Part shown: in pieces, positions 4,598-10,424 of the stretch
How the letters are laid out: each line of letters begins with the position of its first letter
How positions within the stretch are numbered: the stretch's first letter is position 1
NCBI GenBank assembly: GCA_946404585.1
Contig: CAMJEC010000036.1
Location: forward strand, 1-10,425
Direction: 5' to 3'
Source of the DNA: an uncultured Caryophanales bacterium
GTDB taxonomy: Bacteria > Bacillota_I > Bacilli_A > RFN20 > CAG-826
Length of the DNA: 10,425 nt
The notes under the pieces: generated by a model
Databases searched by the model: none
What the model was told of the DNA's origin: nothing
The model's input: the letters and a program-made list of their open reading frames with translations, nothing else
Position numbers and translations under genes: made by a program

Positions 4598-6991
4598 TTA
4601 TTTTCTTAATTTTCTATATAAGATTAATAAGGAATTAATAACTAATACAACGGTTAAACCGGTATCCGCAAGGACCGGAACAATCATTGGGATATATTGA
4701 CTACCAAGGATTAATACTAGGATAGCCACAACGAACTTCACGAATAAGGCGAAGACGATATTGAAGATAGCGGTATGTCTAGCAATTCGAGCAATCTTCA
4801 CGGCTTCATAGACCTTAGCAGGATCGTCGTTCATGATCACGACATCAGCGTTCTCGACAGCGATATCGCTACCGATAGCGCCCATGGCGATACCAACATC
4901 CGCTCGCATGATACTTGGAGCATCGTTAATGCCATCCCCAACGAAAGCAACAGCTTTATTAGTGGCTACCATTTCTTTTTCGAGAATTTCAGTTTTTTGG
5001 TCTGGCGTTAATTCACTATAGACACGGTCGAGACCTAATTCATCTTTGATGTAATCAGCATTCTCTTTCTTATCACCAGTTAATAGGACAACACCTTTCT
5101 TTTCTTTATGTAAGAGTTTGACCATTTCATAGGCTTCTTTTTTCACTTCATCGTATAAAACGATGTAGCCTAAGTATTTGTCACCTTTCTTACAATGAAC
5201 GATTGTGCCAATTGCTTCTTCGTTAAGGTGTTCAACACCATTATTTCTCATAAATTGAGCGTTACCAGCGTAGATGGTTTCACCTTCATAAGTGGTCTTA
5301 ACACCAAAGCCAGCAATTTCTTGATAATCAACTTGCTTAGCTGCTAAAGCTTTAACATCAACATCATGGGTAATTGCTTTAGCAATTGGGTGAGTGGATA
5401 AGCATTCAGCAGCGTATAAAGCATTTAATAATTCTTCTTCACTAACACCATCTTCATTAGCGATTTTTGTGATGGTGAACACACCATGAGTTAATGTACC
5501 TGTTTTATCGGTCACAATCTTATCAACGTTATTTAATTGATCTAAATAGTTTGTGCCTTTAATGACAATACCTCTTTTACTGGCTAAACCAACACTAGCA
5601 AAGTAAGCAAGTGGGACAGAGATAACGATAGCGCATGGGCAACCTGTAACGAGGATTTCCAATCCTCTAACCACAAATTCAGACCAGTCTTTAGTAATTA
5701 AACCACCAATAAGTAACACTAAAGCGGAAATAATAACGATAGCAGGTGTATACCATTTAGCAAACTTAGCAATGAATTCATCTGCTTTGGATTTCTTTTC
5801 ACCACTATTGCTAATTAATTCAATAATCTTAGCAACTGCACTATCTTCATATTTCTTATTTACCTTAATGGTAATAGAACCTGTTTTAACTAAGCAGCCA
5901 GCAAATACTTCTTTATTTTTTTCATCAGTTAAGACTGGGACAAATTCACCAGTTAAAGATGATTTATCAACATAAGCAGAGCCAGAAACAACTTCACCAT
6001 CAACTGGGATCATTTCACCCGCACTGATAACAACGTTATCACCGATTTCTAATTCTTCTGGATCAACTTTTCTGATTTCACCATTTTTTAGTAAGTTAGC
6101 GTATTCCACTCTTAATTGAATAGCGTTCATAACCGCTAATTTACTTCTATTAGTGGCGATTCTTTCAACGATTTGACCAACTTGGAATAAACCAACAACC
6201 ATCATCGCTTCCATCGCAAAGTGAACACCATGTTCAGCTTGACCCTCTCTTAAGAGGTGAATAACCGCTAAAGCGGTTGCACCTAAGACAGCGATAGTGA
6301 TTAATAAGTTATGGTCAATGATGTTTCTAAGGTTTTTAATGTGCTTAATAACACGCCAAGTAACATCATATGTTAATAAGACTGTTGTCGCGGTATAAAT
6401 AGCAAATCTAATCCAACCACTATTATCAAATCTTTCTAAAACAGCAAGGTTAATAATTAAGACGATAACAGCGATAATGATTCTTGCTAATAAGAACCAC
6501 ATACTTGGAGTAAATAGTCTTTCTTTATGTTCGACCTTACCTTCAATTTCGCTAATATCTAATGGATCACTTTCAACTTGAGCAATAACCTTTTTAATTT
6601 GTTCAATGCTGAAAGCCTTATTGGTGTATGTGATATACATCTTATTAGTGGAGAAATCGATATGCGCGTCTTGGATACCTTCTTGCTTTGCAAGATGAGC
6701 TTCTGATTTATGCGCACAGTTTGGGCAATCAAAGCCAGAGATATGGTAAGTTTTCTTCACCACTTTCTTATCTAAGTCATAGATATCTAATGGATCGCTT
6801 TCCACTTGAGCGATAACTTTTTTGATTTCTTCGACTTCTAATTCTTCTTCTTTATAAGTGATATACATCTTATTCGTCGAAAAATCGATATGACAGCTAT
6901 CGACTTTTTCATGTTTGCCTAAATGGGCTTCACTCTTATGGGCACAGTTTGGGCAATCGAATCCAGAAATGTGATATGTTTTCTTAATCAT
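4598..6991 (-). CDS. cadA: Zn/Cd-type P1B heavy-metal ATPase with two HMA domains
   Basis: 797 residues. Exports divalent soft metals (Zn, Cd, possibly Pb or Co) across the membrane by ATP hydrolysis. Two N-terminal HMA domains (about 2-77 and 78-153) carry FDCPNC motifs with C13/C16 and C89/C92. They are followed by eight expected membrane helices. Actuator motif TGE is at 347-349, membrane CPC at 451-453, DKTGT at 495-499 with phosphorylated D495, the HP locus at 534-535, TGD at 638-640 and GDGIND at 685-690. K752 in helix 7 and D776 (LADTG) in helix 8 match the residues that mark the Zn/Cd/Pb subgroup (P1B-2, as in ZntA and CadA), which argues against copper. The ATG has a GGAGG site at 7001-7005 inside the upstream regulator gene and overlaps it by eight bases. 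The symbol covers the cadA/zntA group; metal preference is not proven. Confidence 0.95.
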   Translation of the reverse strand: MIKKTYHISGFDCPNCAHKSEAHLGKHEKVDSCHIDFSTNKMYITYKEEELEVEEIKKVIAQVESDPLDIYDLDKKVVKKTYHISGFDCPNCAHKSEAHLAKQEGIQDAHIDFSTNKMYITYTNKAFSIEQIKKVIAQVESDPLDISEIEGKVEHKERLFTPSMWFLLARIIIAVIVLIINLAVLERFDNSGWIRFAIYTATTVLLTYDVTWRVIKHIKNLRNIIDHNLLITIAVLGATALAVIHLLREGQAEHGVHFAMEAMMVVGLFQVGQIVERIATNRSKLAVMNAIQLRVEYANLLKNGEIRKVDPEELEIGDNVVISAGEMIPVDGEVVSGSAYVDKSSLTGEFVPVLTDEKNKEVFAGCLVKTGSITIKVNKKYEDSAVAKIIELISNSGEKKSKADEFIAKFAKWYTPAIVIISALVLLIGGLITKDWSEFVVRGLEILVTGCPCAIVISVPLAYFASVGLASKRGIVIKGTNYLDQLNNVDKIVTDKTGTLTHGVFTITKIANEDGVSEEELLNALYAAECLSTHPIAKAITHDVDVKALAAKQVDYQEIAGFGVKTTYEGETIYAGNAQFMRNNGVEHLNEEAIGTIVHCKKGDKYLGYIVLYDEVKKEAYEMVKLLHKEKKGVVLLTGDKKENADYIKDELGLDRVYSELTPDQKTEILEKEMVATNKAVAFVGDGINDAPSIMRADVGIAMGAIGSDIAVENADVVIMNDDPAKVYEAVKIARIARHTAIFNIVFALFVKFVVAILVLILGSQYIPMIVPVLADTGLTVVLVINSLLILYRKLRK
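6533..6988 (-). repeat. Tandem duplication encoding two HMA domains
   Basis: Residues 2-77 and 78-153 of the ATPase form a direct repeat with a 76-residue (228-bp) period and no gap. By eye 55 of 76 residues are identical. The identities fall in three blocks: the metal-loop segment KKTYHISGFDCPNCAHKSEA plus two more, HIDFSTNKMYITY, and IKKVIAQVESDPLDI. Many codons inside the identical blocks differ at synonymous positions, so the duplication is not very recent. Confidence 0.85.
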
Positions 6992-7352
6992 TTTCTTCTT
7001 CCTCCATCACGTGTTCATAAGCAACGCCTAAAAGTAAGCGCACATGTTTATCAGATAATGAGTAAAACACTTTTGTCTTTTCTTTACGGGTTCTCACTAA
7101 GTCAGCATCTTTTAAGACTCTTAATTGATGGCTCACTAAAGATTGAGAAGCCCCTATTTCATTAGCGATATCGTTGACACATTTTTCAATCATGCAGTCC
7201 ATATTTAAACAGGTACCACAGTCGCAATCCCCTTCACAGACACATCTATCGTCATCGAGTAACGCTAACATGATCTTTAATCTTGTCGCATCGGAAGCTG
7301 TTTCGAGCAAGCTTTCCATTTTCTTAATTGTTGAGTTTTGAACACCTTTCAT
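6984..7352 (-). CDS. ArsR/SmtB-family metal-sensing repressor with Cys-rich segment
   Basis: 122 residues, the normal size for this family. It is a dimeric winged-helix repressor expected to leave its operator when metal binds. The HTH covers about 58-80 (VNDIANEIGASQSLVSHQLRVLKDADLV) with a wing at about 84-98 (KEKTKVFYSLS). Two metal sites are visible. The alpha-5 site of SmtB type is complete: D101-x-H103-x10-H114-x2-E117. A Cys-rich stretch (C37, C39, C43, C45, C48, C53, C58) sits just before and at the alpha-3 position. There CadC reads ELCVCD; here it is EKCVND, with the second Cys lost. The start has a CGGTGA site six bases upstream. The gene overlaps the ATPase by eight bases and is preceded by two operators. 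Zn/Cd/Pb sensing is inferred from the site residues and the partner gene. Confidence 0.94.
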   Translation of the reverse strand: MKGVQNSTIKKMESLLETASDATRLKIMLALLDDDRCVCEGDCDCGTCLNMDCMIEKCVNDIANEIGASQSLVSHQLRVLKDADLVRTRKEKTKVFYSLSDKHVRLLLGVAYEHVMEEEEND

Positions 7353-7369
7353 ATTTCATCACCGTGATT

Positions 7370-7398
7370 ATTATATGAATGTTCGTTCATATTTGCAA
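7370..7398 (-). promoter_or_regulatory. Promoter of the metal regulator-ATPase operon
   Basis: On the minus strand TTGCAA (7393-7398) and a perfect TATAAT (7370-7375) are 17 bases apart. Transcription would begin near 7363, giving a short leader of about 11 nt with GGTGA at 7359-7363. Operator 1 fills the spacer, so bound repressor would exclude RNA polymerase. Confidence 0.75.
7373..7392. promoter_or_regulatory. SmtB-type operator 1
   Basis: ATATGAA-TGTTCG-TTCATAT is an inverted repeat with the TGAA-N6-TTCA core known for SmtB/ZiaR-family operators. It occupies the -35/-10 spacer and overlaps the -10 of the regulator promoter. Confidence is high because the regulator of that family is the next gene. 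Confidence 0.75.
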
Positions 7399-7405
7399 TT
7401 AAAAA

Positions 7406-7421
7406 ATGAATGGCTGTTCAT
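7406..7421. promoter_or_regulatory. SmtB-type operator 2
   Basis: ATGAA-TGGCTG-TTCAT repeats the operator 1 core upstream of the -35 box. The centres of the two sites are 31 bp apart, about three helical turns, so two repressor dimers could sit on the same face. It also lies just after the permease stop codon and could affect transcription arriving from there. Confidence 0.65.
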
Positions 7422-7443
7422 ATAGTTGCTAGTTAGTCAAAGA

Positions 7444-8307
7444 CTAAAAGCCCGCTACCAAACAAGTCAAATAACCAAATATATTAGCGATAACAAAGCA
7501 AATTGCTAAGATAATGAATGCTTTTCCAATAGTCTTCTTATCTTTTAATAAGACCATTAAACCTAAGCCAGAGTTAACTAATAAACCCGCAAATAAAGCA
7601 CCAAATGATAAGTTACCAGAAATGAATAATTCAGTAATTAAAATAGATGAAGCGCAGTTAGGAATAAGACCAATAATAGAGGCAAATAAAGGCGCTAAAT
7701 AACGATTTGTCATCATGAAGTTAGAGAAGTTTTCTTCACCAACAAAACCAATAAGAGTGCCCATTGCTAGATTGATAACAAAGACATAGGCAAAGATCTT
7801 CGCGGAGTGAATTAATGGATGCACTAAATGTGCATGAGCAGGCGTATTTTCATGATGATGGGTATGACATTCATGTTCTTCTTCAACATGGTCAACATCA
7901 ATAATCTTTTGTTTTCTAACAAATAAATCAATAAGAAGACCCACAATGATACCACTAGCAAGTTTTAAACCCAATAATGGGAAGATCATTAAGGTCTTTT
8001 CATTCCAGGCTCCTAAAAGCACTAATAAGGCTTCATCAGAACAGCTTAAGAAAACAGCAATAACTGTACCGATGGTAATGAATTTTTTAATATATAAGTC
8101 CGCAGCAATGACGGATGTACCACACTGTGGAACTAAACCAAATAAAGCACCAAAGATTGGGGAAGTTTTCTTTCTTTTTACTAAGAAGTTAGAAACTGGG
8201 GTTTCTATAAAAGAGAGAATGACATGAAATAAGAATACGAAAGCAAAGACAATTCCACTGTCTTTTAATGCGTCTAATAAGATGTCCAAGAATAATTCCC
8301 AAGTCAT
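7444..8307 (-). CDS. Heavy-metal exporter-like permease (PF11449 / ArsP_2 type)
   Basis: 287 residues and very hydrophobic. It resembles the putative 10-TM heavy-metal exporter family (PF11449, variously annotated as arsenic efflux or putative manganese transporter). Two related halves are visible. FGALFGLVPQCG (52-63), ending in GTVIAVFLSCSDEALLVLL, corresponds to FASIIGLIPNCA (208-219), ending in GALFAGLLVNSGLGLMVLL. Each half therefore carries a P-x-C motif (P60/C62 and P216/C218) in a membrane helix. The central loop (138-167) has ten His and one Cys, a probable metal-binding segment. The gene lies 91 bp upstream of the metal regulator on the same strand but has its own extended -10 promoter. 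No ribosome site precedes the ATG, and the predicted leader is only 3-4 nt. Metal export is inferred from family and neighbours; the ion is not determined. Confidence 0.85.
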   Translation of the reverse strand: MTWELFLDILLDALKDSGIVFAFVFLFHVILSFIETPVSNFLVKRKKTSPIFGALFGLVPQCGTSVIAADLYIKKFITIGTVIAVFLSCSDEALLVLLGAWNEKTLMIFPLLGLKLASGIIVGLLIDLFVRKQKIIDVDHVEEEHECHTHHHENTPAHAHLVHPLIHSAKIFAYVFVINLAMGTLIGFVGEENFSNFMMTNRYLAPLFASIIGLIPNCASSILITELFISGNLSFGALFAGLLVNSGLGLMVLLKDKKTIGKAFIILAICFVIANIFGYLTCLVAGF

Positions 8308-8317
8308 ACGGGTAACT

Positions 8318-8326
8318 ATTGTAACA
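8318..8326 (-). promoter_or_regulatory. Extended -10 promoter of the permease
   Basis: The minus strand reads TGT-TACAAT, an extended -10 element (TGn plus hexamer at 8318-8323). At 17 bases upstream the hexamer is CATTAC, a poor -35, which an extended -10 can tolerate. Ten bases separate the -10 from the ATG, so the leader is about 3-4 nt. Confidence 0.5.
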
Positions 8327-8342
8327 CAAAATAGAATTTTGT
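8326..8342. promoter_or_regulatory. Palindrome in the permease/HAD divergent promoter region
   Basis: ACAAAAT-AGA-ATTTTGT is a perfect 7-3-7 inverted repeat. It abuts the permease -10 and touches its TG extension, and ends one base before the predicted HAD -35. It does not match the TGAA-N6-TTCA operators of the neighbouring regulator, which suggests a different regulator if it is used. Confidence 0.4.
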
Positions 8343-8343
8343 A

Positions 8344-8372
8344 ATGACAAACGATAAGAATAATGAAATAAT
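8344..8372 (+). promoter_or_regulatory. Promoter of the HAD hydrolase gene (predicted leaderless)
   Basis: ATGACA (8344-8349), 17 bases, then AATAAT (8367-8372); each hexamer matches the sigma-A consensus at five of six positions. Only six bases separate the -10 from the ATG at 8379, so the expected start of transcription is the start codon. No Shine-Dalgarno is present. Confidence 0.5.
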
Positions 8373-8378
8373 CTTTTC

Positions 8379-9092
8379 ATGATTAAAGCAGTTTTATTTG
8401 ATTTAGATGGTACATTACTACCAATGAACGAAGAAGAATTTAAGAAAGTTTATTTCGGCGCAGTCTATCAAAAAGTTAAACATTTTGGTTATAAGCCTGA
8501 GGATTTAGTGAACGCTATTTGGTTTGGTACCAAAGCGATGGTTAAAAACGATGGCACTATGCCAAATGAAGAAAGATTTTGGGAGGCGTTTTCCACTATT
8601 TATCCAGATAGTAGAAAAAGAGATGAAAAGGAATTTAATGATTTCTATCATAACGATTTTCCTAAATTAGCTTTTGCGTGTGCAATGCCTATTCAACCAT
8701 TAGCCGCACCTTTTATTAAAGAGCTTAAAAATAGAGGCTATGAAGTCATTATTGCTTCTAATCCAATCTTCCCAGTTGTGGCCACTAAAGCGCGTATGGT
8801 TTGGGCGGGTCTTAATCCTGATGACTTTATTGATATCACTTCTTATGAGAATTCTTCATTTGCTAAGCCAAATCTTAAATACTACGAAATGATTTTAGAA
8901 AGGAATAATCTAAAACCTGAAGAAGTTATTATGATTGGTAATGATGTGAGAGAAGATATGATTGTTAATAAGTTAGGTATTGATTCCTATCTCATTACTG
9001 ATTGTTTATTAAATCTAGATAACGATGATATAAATGAATACAAGCACGGAACCTTTAAGGAAATTATGGATCTCGTGCTTGCTAGATTATAG
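8379..9092 (+). CDS. HAD-superfamily hydrolase
   Basis: 237 residues, typical for a cytoplasmic HAD phosphatase with a helical (C1) cap. Motif I is FDLDGTLL (7-14) with nucleophile D8 and D10. The cap region spans about 16-105. Motif II is S127 in VIIASNP, motif III is K163 in FAKPN, and motif IV is GNDVREDM (187-194) with D189 and D193. All catalytic positions are intact, so it should be an active phosphatase or phosphohydrolase; the substrate cannot be read from sequence. It is divergent from the metal permease and shares a 71-bp intergenic region with it. At its 3' end it overlaps the convergent Nudix gene by 11 bp, with no hairpin terminator between them. Confidence 0.93.
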   Translation: MIKAVLFDLDGTLLPMNEEEFKKVYFGAVYQKVKHFGYKPEDLVNAIWFGTKAMVKNDGTMPNEERFWEAFSTIYPDSRKRDEKEFNDFYHNDFPKLAFACAMPIQPLAAPFIKELKNRGYEVIIASNPIFPVVATKARMVWAGLNPDDFIDITSYENSSFAKPNLKYYEMILERNNLKPEEVIMIGNDVREDMIVNKLGIDSYLITDCLLNLDNDDINEYKHGTFKEIMDLVLARL

Positions 9093-9495
9093 TTTTTAAG
9101 AAGTCGTTAGCCTTTTTGAGAGCGTTCTTCCAGTTATCAAATTCTAAGAGATTATAAGCTTCTTGGTATTGACATACCTTGATGTCATCAATCTCTTTTT
9201 CTTGTCTATGATAATCTAGATTATCAATTTCACCGACAAAGAGCACTACATCTTTATTAACATCAATTTCAGGAATGTAGTAATTCACTACTTCTCTAAA
9301 ACCTTTCTTGATATTAACTTTAAGTCCTGTTTCTTCTAAACATTCACGTAAAGCGGTTTCTTCTTCCGTTTCATTATTCTCTACATGTCCCTTAGGAAAA
9401 GACACAAAACCATTGGTTTGTTTAACCAATAGATAATGTATTTCTTTATTGATAAGTATGTAGGCGATTACACCACAGGACTTTTCGTATTTCAT
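9082..9495 (-). CDS. Nudix hydrolase, small Ap4A-hydrolase-like
   Basis: 137 residues, a single Nudix domain. The box is fully canonical: G36-x5-E42-x7-R50-E51-C-L-E54-E55-T-G57-L. It is preceded by VSFPKGHVE, the form seen in bis(5'-nucleosyl)-tetraphosphatases and related housecleaning enzymes. A role in hydrolysing dinucleoside polyphosphates or another nucleoside diphosphate derivative is likely but not certain. It begins five bases after the lipoprotein gene stops, without an obvious ribosome site, so it is probably co-transcribed and translationally coupled. Its last 11 bases overlap the end of the convergent HAD gene. In contrast to the Nudix gene downstream of cdaA, no catalytic residue is missing. 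Confidence 0.92.
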   Translation of the reverse strand: MKYEKSCGVIAYILINKEIHYLLVKQTNGFVSFPKGHVENNETEEETALRECLEETGLKVNIKKGFREVVNYYIPEIDVNKDVVLFVGEIDNLDYHRQEKEIDDIKVCQYQEAYNLLEFDNWKNALKKANDFLKTII

Positions 9496-9500
9496 ATCGT

Positions 9501-10094
9501 TTAAAAAGATGGTGAATCATCAAAGTGTTTCCAATACTGATAATCTTTTACCGTTAAAGATTGTTCTTCATCCGATTCATCAAATATTTTTAAGAATTTA
9601 TTAATTCCTTCCATATAGTAATATGTTCTGCTTTTGACTTTGTACATGGTGGTTTCAATACCAATGACTTTAGTCTCACCAGAAGATCTAGCACCATTAA
9701 TAAGTTCGACATCGAAAATGTCAGCATATAAACCACTAATTGTGCCTTCCAAGGATTTAATGGCATCAAGAGTGGTCATGTTTTTAGATTTATTGGTCTC
9801 AACAGAATATGACTCCCAATCAACGTTATTCATAACATCTTTACGATAATATACATAGCTATCATTATCAAAATGCGCAAAATAGGAGTTATTGTAATTA
9901 CCTTGTTGATAAGTGTTGATATAGACATCTTTATCCACTATTTCAATAAGGCCTTTTTCTTTATTAGTGAAGCCAATATTAAATTCGACTTTAAAATCAG
10001 TTGGTGGAGTATTTTTAAAACCGTATTGATAACCAAAAAAGTTACAAGCGGTTAAGCATAATAATGAAGCACCGAGGAAGACTATTTTTTTCAT
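9501..10094 (-). CDS. Lipoprotein of unknown function
   Basis: 197 residues. An N-terminal signal peptide with two Lys, a hydrophobic stretch and a lipobox L14-T15-A16-C17 predict lipid attachment at C17 and surface exposure on the membrane. The mature part is hydrophilic, rich in Tyr, Asn and Asp, and alternates like a beta-sheet protein (for example residues 48-80 and 130-160). I do not recognise a family; a beta-rich lipid- or ligand-binding fold is only a guess. The start is supported by AAGGAG (10103-10108) eight bases upstream and by a promoter at 10142-10147. It is the first gene of a two-gene unit with the canonical Nudix hydrolase. Confidence 0.9.
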   Translation of the reverse strand: MKKIVFLGASLLCLTACNFFGYQYGFKNTPPTDFKVEFNIGFTNKEKGLIEIVDKDVYINTYQQGNYNNSYFAHFDNDSYVYYRKDVMNNVDWESYSVETNKSKNMTTLDAIKSLEGTISGLYADIFDVELINGARSSGETKVIGIETTMYKVKSRTYYYMEGINKFLKIFDESDEEQSLTVKDYQYWKHFDDSPSF

Positions 10095-10102
10095 TTTTCT
10101 AA

Positions 10103-10108
10103 CTCCTT
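10103..10108 (-). promoter_or_regulatory. Ribosome binding site of the lipoprotein gene
   Basis: AAGGAG on the minus strand, eight bases before the ATG (10092-10094). It confirms the start that gives a complete signal peptide. Confidence 0.75.
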
Positions 10109-10141
10109 ATTTTAAAAATATCTTTTGTAATTATTTCCACC

Positions 10142-10170
10142 ATTATATATCAAAGTTTTTCTAGGATAAA
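10142..10170 (-). promoter_or_regulatory. Promoter of the lipoprotein-Nudix unit
   Basis: A perfect TATAAT on the minus strand (10142-10147) is preceded at 17 bases by TTTATC (10165-10170), a weak -35 with three of six consensus positions. The leader would be about 40 nt. The weak -35 and overlapping direct repeats suggest that an activator may help. Confidence 0.45.
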
Positions 10171-10181
10171 TCAAAGTTTTT
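10149..10181. repeat. 12-bp direct repeat over the lipoprotein promoter
   Basis: ATCAAAGTTTTT occurs at 10149-10160 and again, identically, at 10170-10181. The start-to-start distance is 21 bp, two helical turns. The copies bracket and overlap the weak -35 region, the usual place for an activator dimer that binds direct repeats. No regulator is assigned. Confidence 0.5.
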
Positions 10182-10194
10182 AAAAGTATTATTA

Positions 10195-10219
10195 ACAAAA
10201 AACGCTCCTTGTAAGAGCG
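10195..10219 (-). terminator. Terminator after tRNA-Gly(CCC)
   Basis: On the minus strand a CGCTC/GAGCG stem (10203-10207 with 10215-10219) with a 7-nt loop is followed by a T run (10197-10202 read in reverse). It closes the tRNA transcript before the lipoprotein promoter. Confidence 0.75.
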
Positions 10220-10233
10220 CTATTAATATTATA

Positions 10234-10307
10234 TGGAGCACGCGACGGGAATCGAACCCGCACGATTAGCTTGGGAAGCTAAAGTTCTACCACTAAACTA
10301 CGCGTGC
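10234..10307 (-). tRNA. tRNA-Gly (anticodon CCC)
   Basis: The acceptor stem GCACGCG pairs perfectly with CGCGTGC, followed by T and an encoded CCA. The anticodon stem TTAGC/GCTAA encloses the loop TTCCCAA, giving anticodon CCC (complement at 10273-10275), which reads GGG. The D arm and T arm are almost the same as in tRNA-Gly(GCC) at 4-77, including an identical 19-base T-arm segment. It lies downstream of tRNA-Val on the same strand. Confidence 0.95.
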
Positions 10308-10314
10308 TTCTTGT

Positions 10315-10337
10315 AAAAAAGCCCTTTGTCAGGGCTT
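10315..10337 (-). terminator. Hairpin terminator between tRNA-Val and tRNA-Gly
   Basis: A 7-bp stem, AAGCCCT (10319-10325) with AGGGCTT (10331-10337), has a 5-nt loop and on the minus strand is followed by TTTTTT. It ends only eight bases before the mature 5' end of tRNA-Gly(CCC). That leaves no room for a separate promoter for that tRNA. Confidence 0.75.
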
Positions 10338-10348
10338 ATTCACTAATT

Positions 10349-10424
10349 TGGTGGGTACTGACGGGATCGAACCGCCGACCTTCTGTACGTCAAACAGATG
10401 CTCTCCCAGCTGAGCTAAATACCC
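10349..10424 (-). tRNA. tRNA-Val (anticodon GAC)
   Basis: The acceptor stem GGGTATT pairs with AGTACCC with one G-T wobble, then A and an encoded CCA (complement at 10349-10351). The anticodon stem TCTGT/ACAGA encloses the loop TTGACGT, giving anticodon GAC (complement at 10389-10391), which reads GUC and GUU. The D arm AGCTCAGCTGGGAGAGC and the T arm GGTTCGATCC are standard. The gene is complete one base short of the window edge. Confidence 0.92.

Noticed and set aside
4775..5021. Open frames on the plus strand opposite the ATPase
   Set aside because: They run antisense through the conserved GDGIND region, have no ribosome site and encode no recognisable domain; they are shadows of the ATPase gene, as is 5772-5975.
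4598..6991. Copper-transporting ATPase (CopA) reading
   Set aside because: Helix 8 has LADTG with D776 and helix 7 has K752, which mark the Zn/Cd/Pb subgroup; the copper subgroup's helix 7 and 8 signatures are absent.
6923..7165. 80-residue plus-strand frame over the regulator/ATPase junction
   Set aside because: It is antisense to two clearly real, overlapping genes and has no initiation signals.
8189..8380. 63-residue minus-strand frame over the permease start and the intergenic region
   Set aside because: It overlaps the permease in another frame and covers the divergent promoters; no domain or ribosome site was seen.
113..10094. Mycoplasma-type genetic code (UGA as Trp)
   Set aside because: The genes reach full family length under the standard bacterial code without read-through of UGA, and the Trp codons I inspected are TGG.
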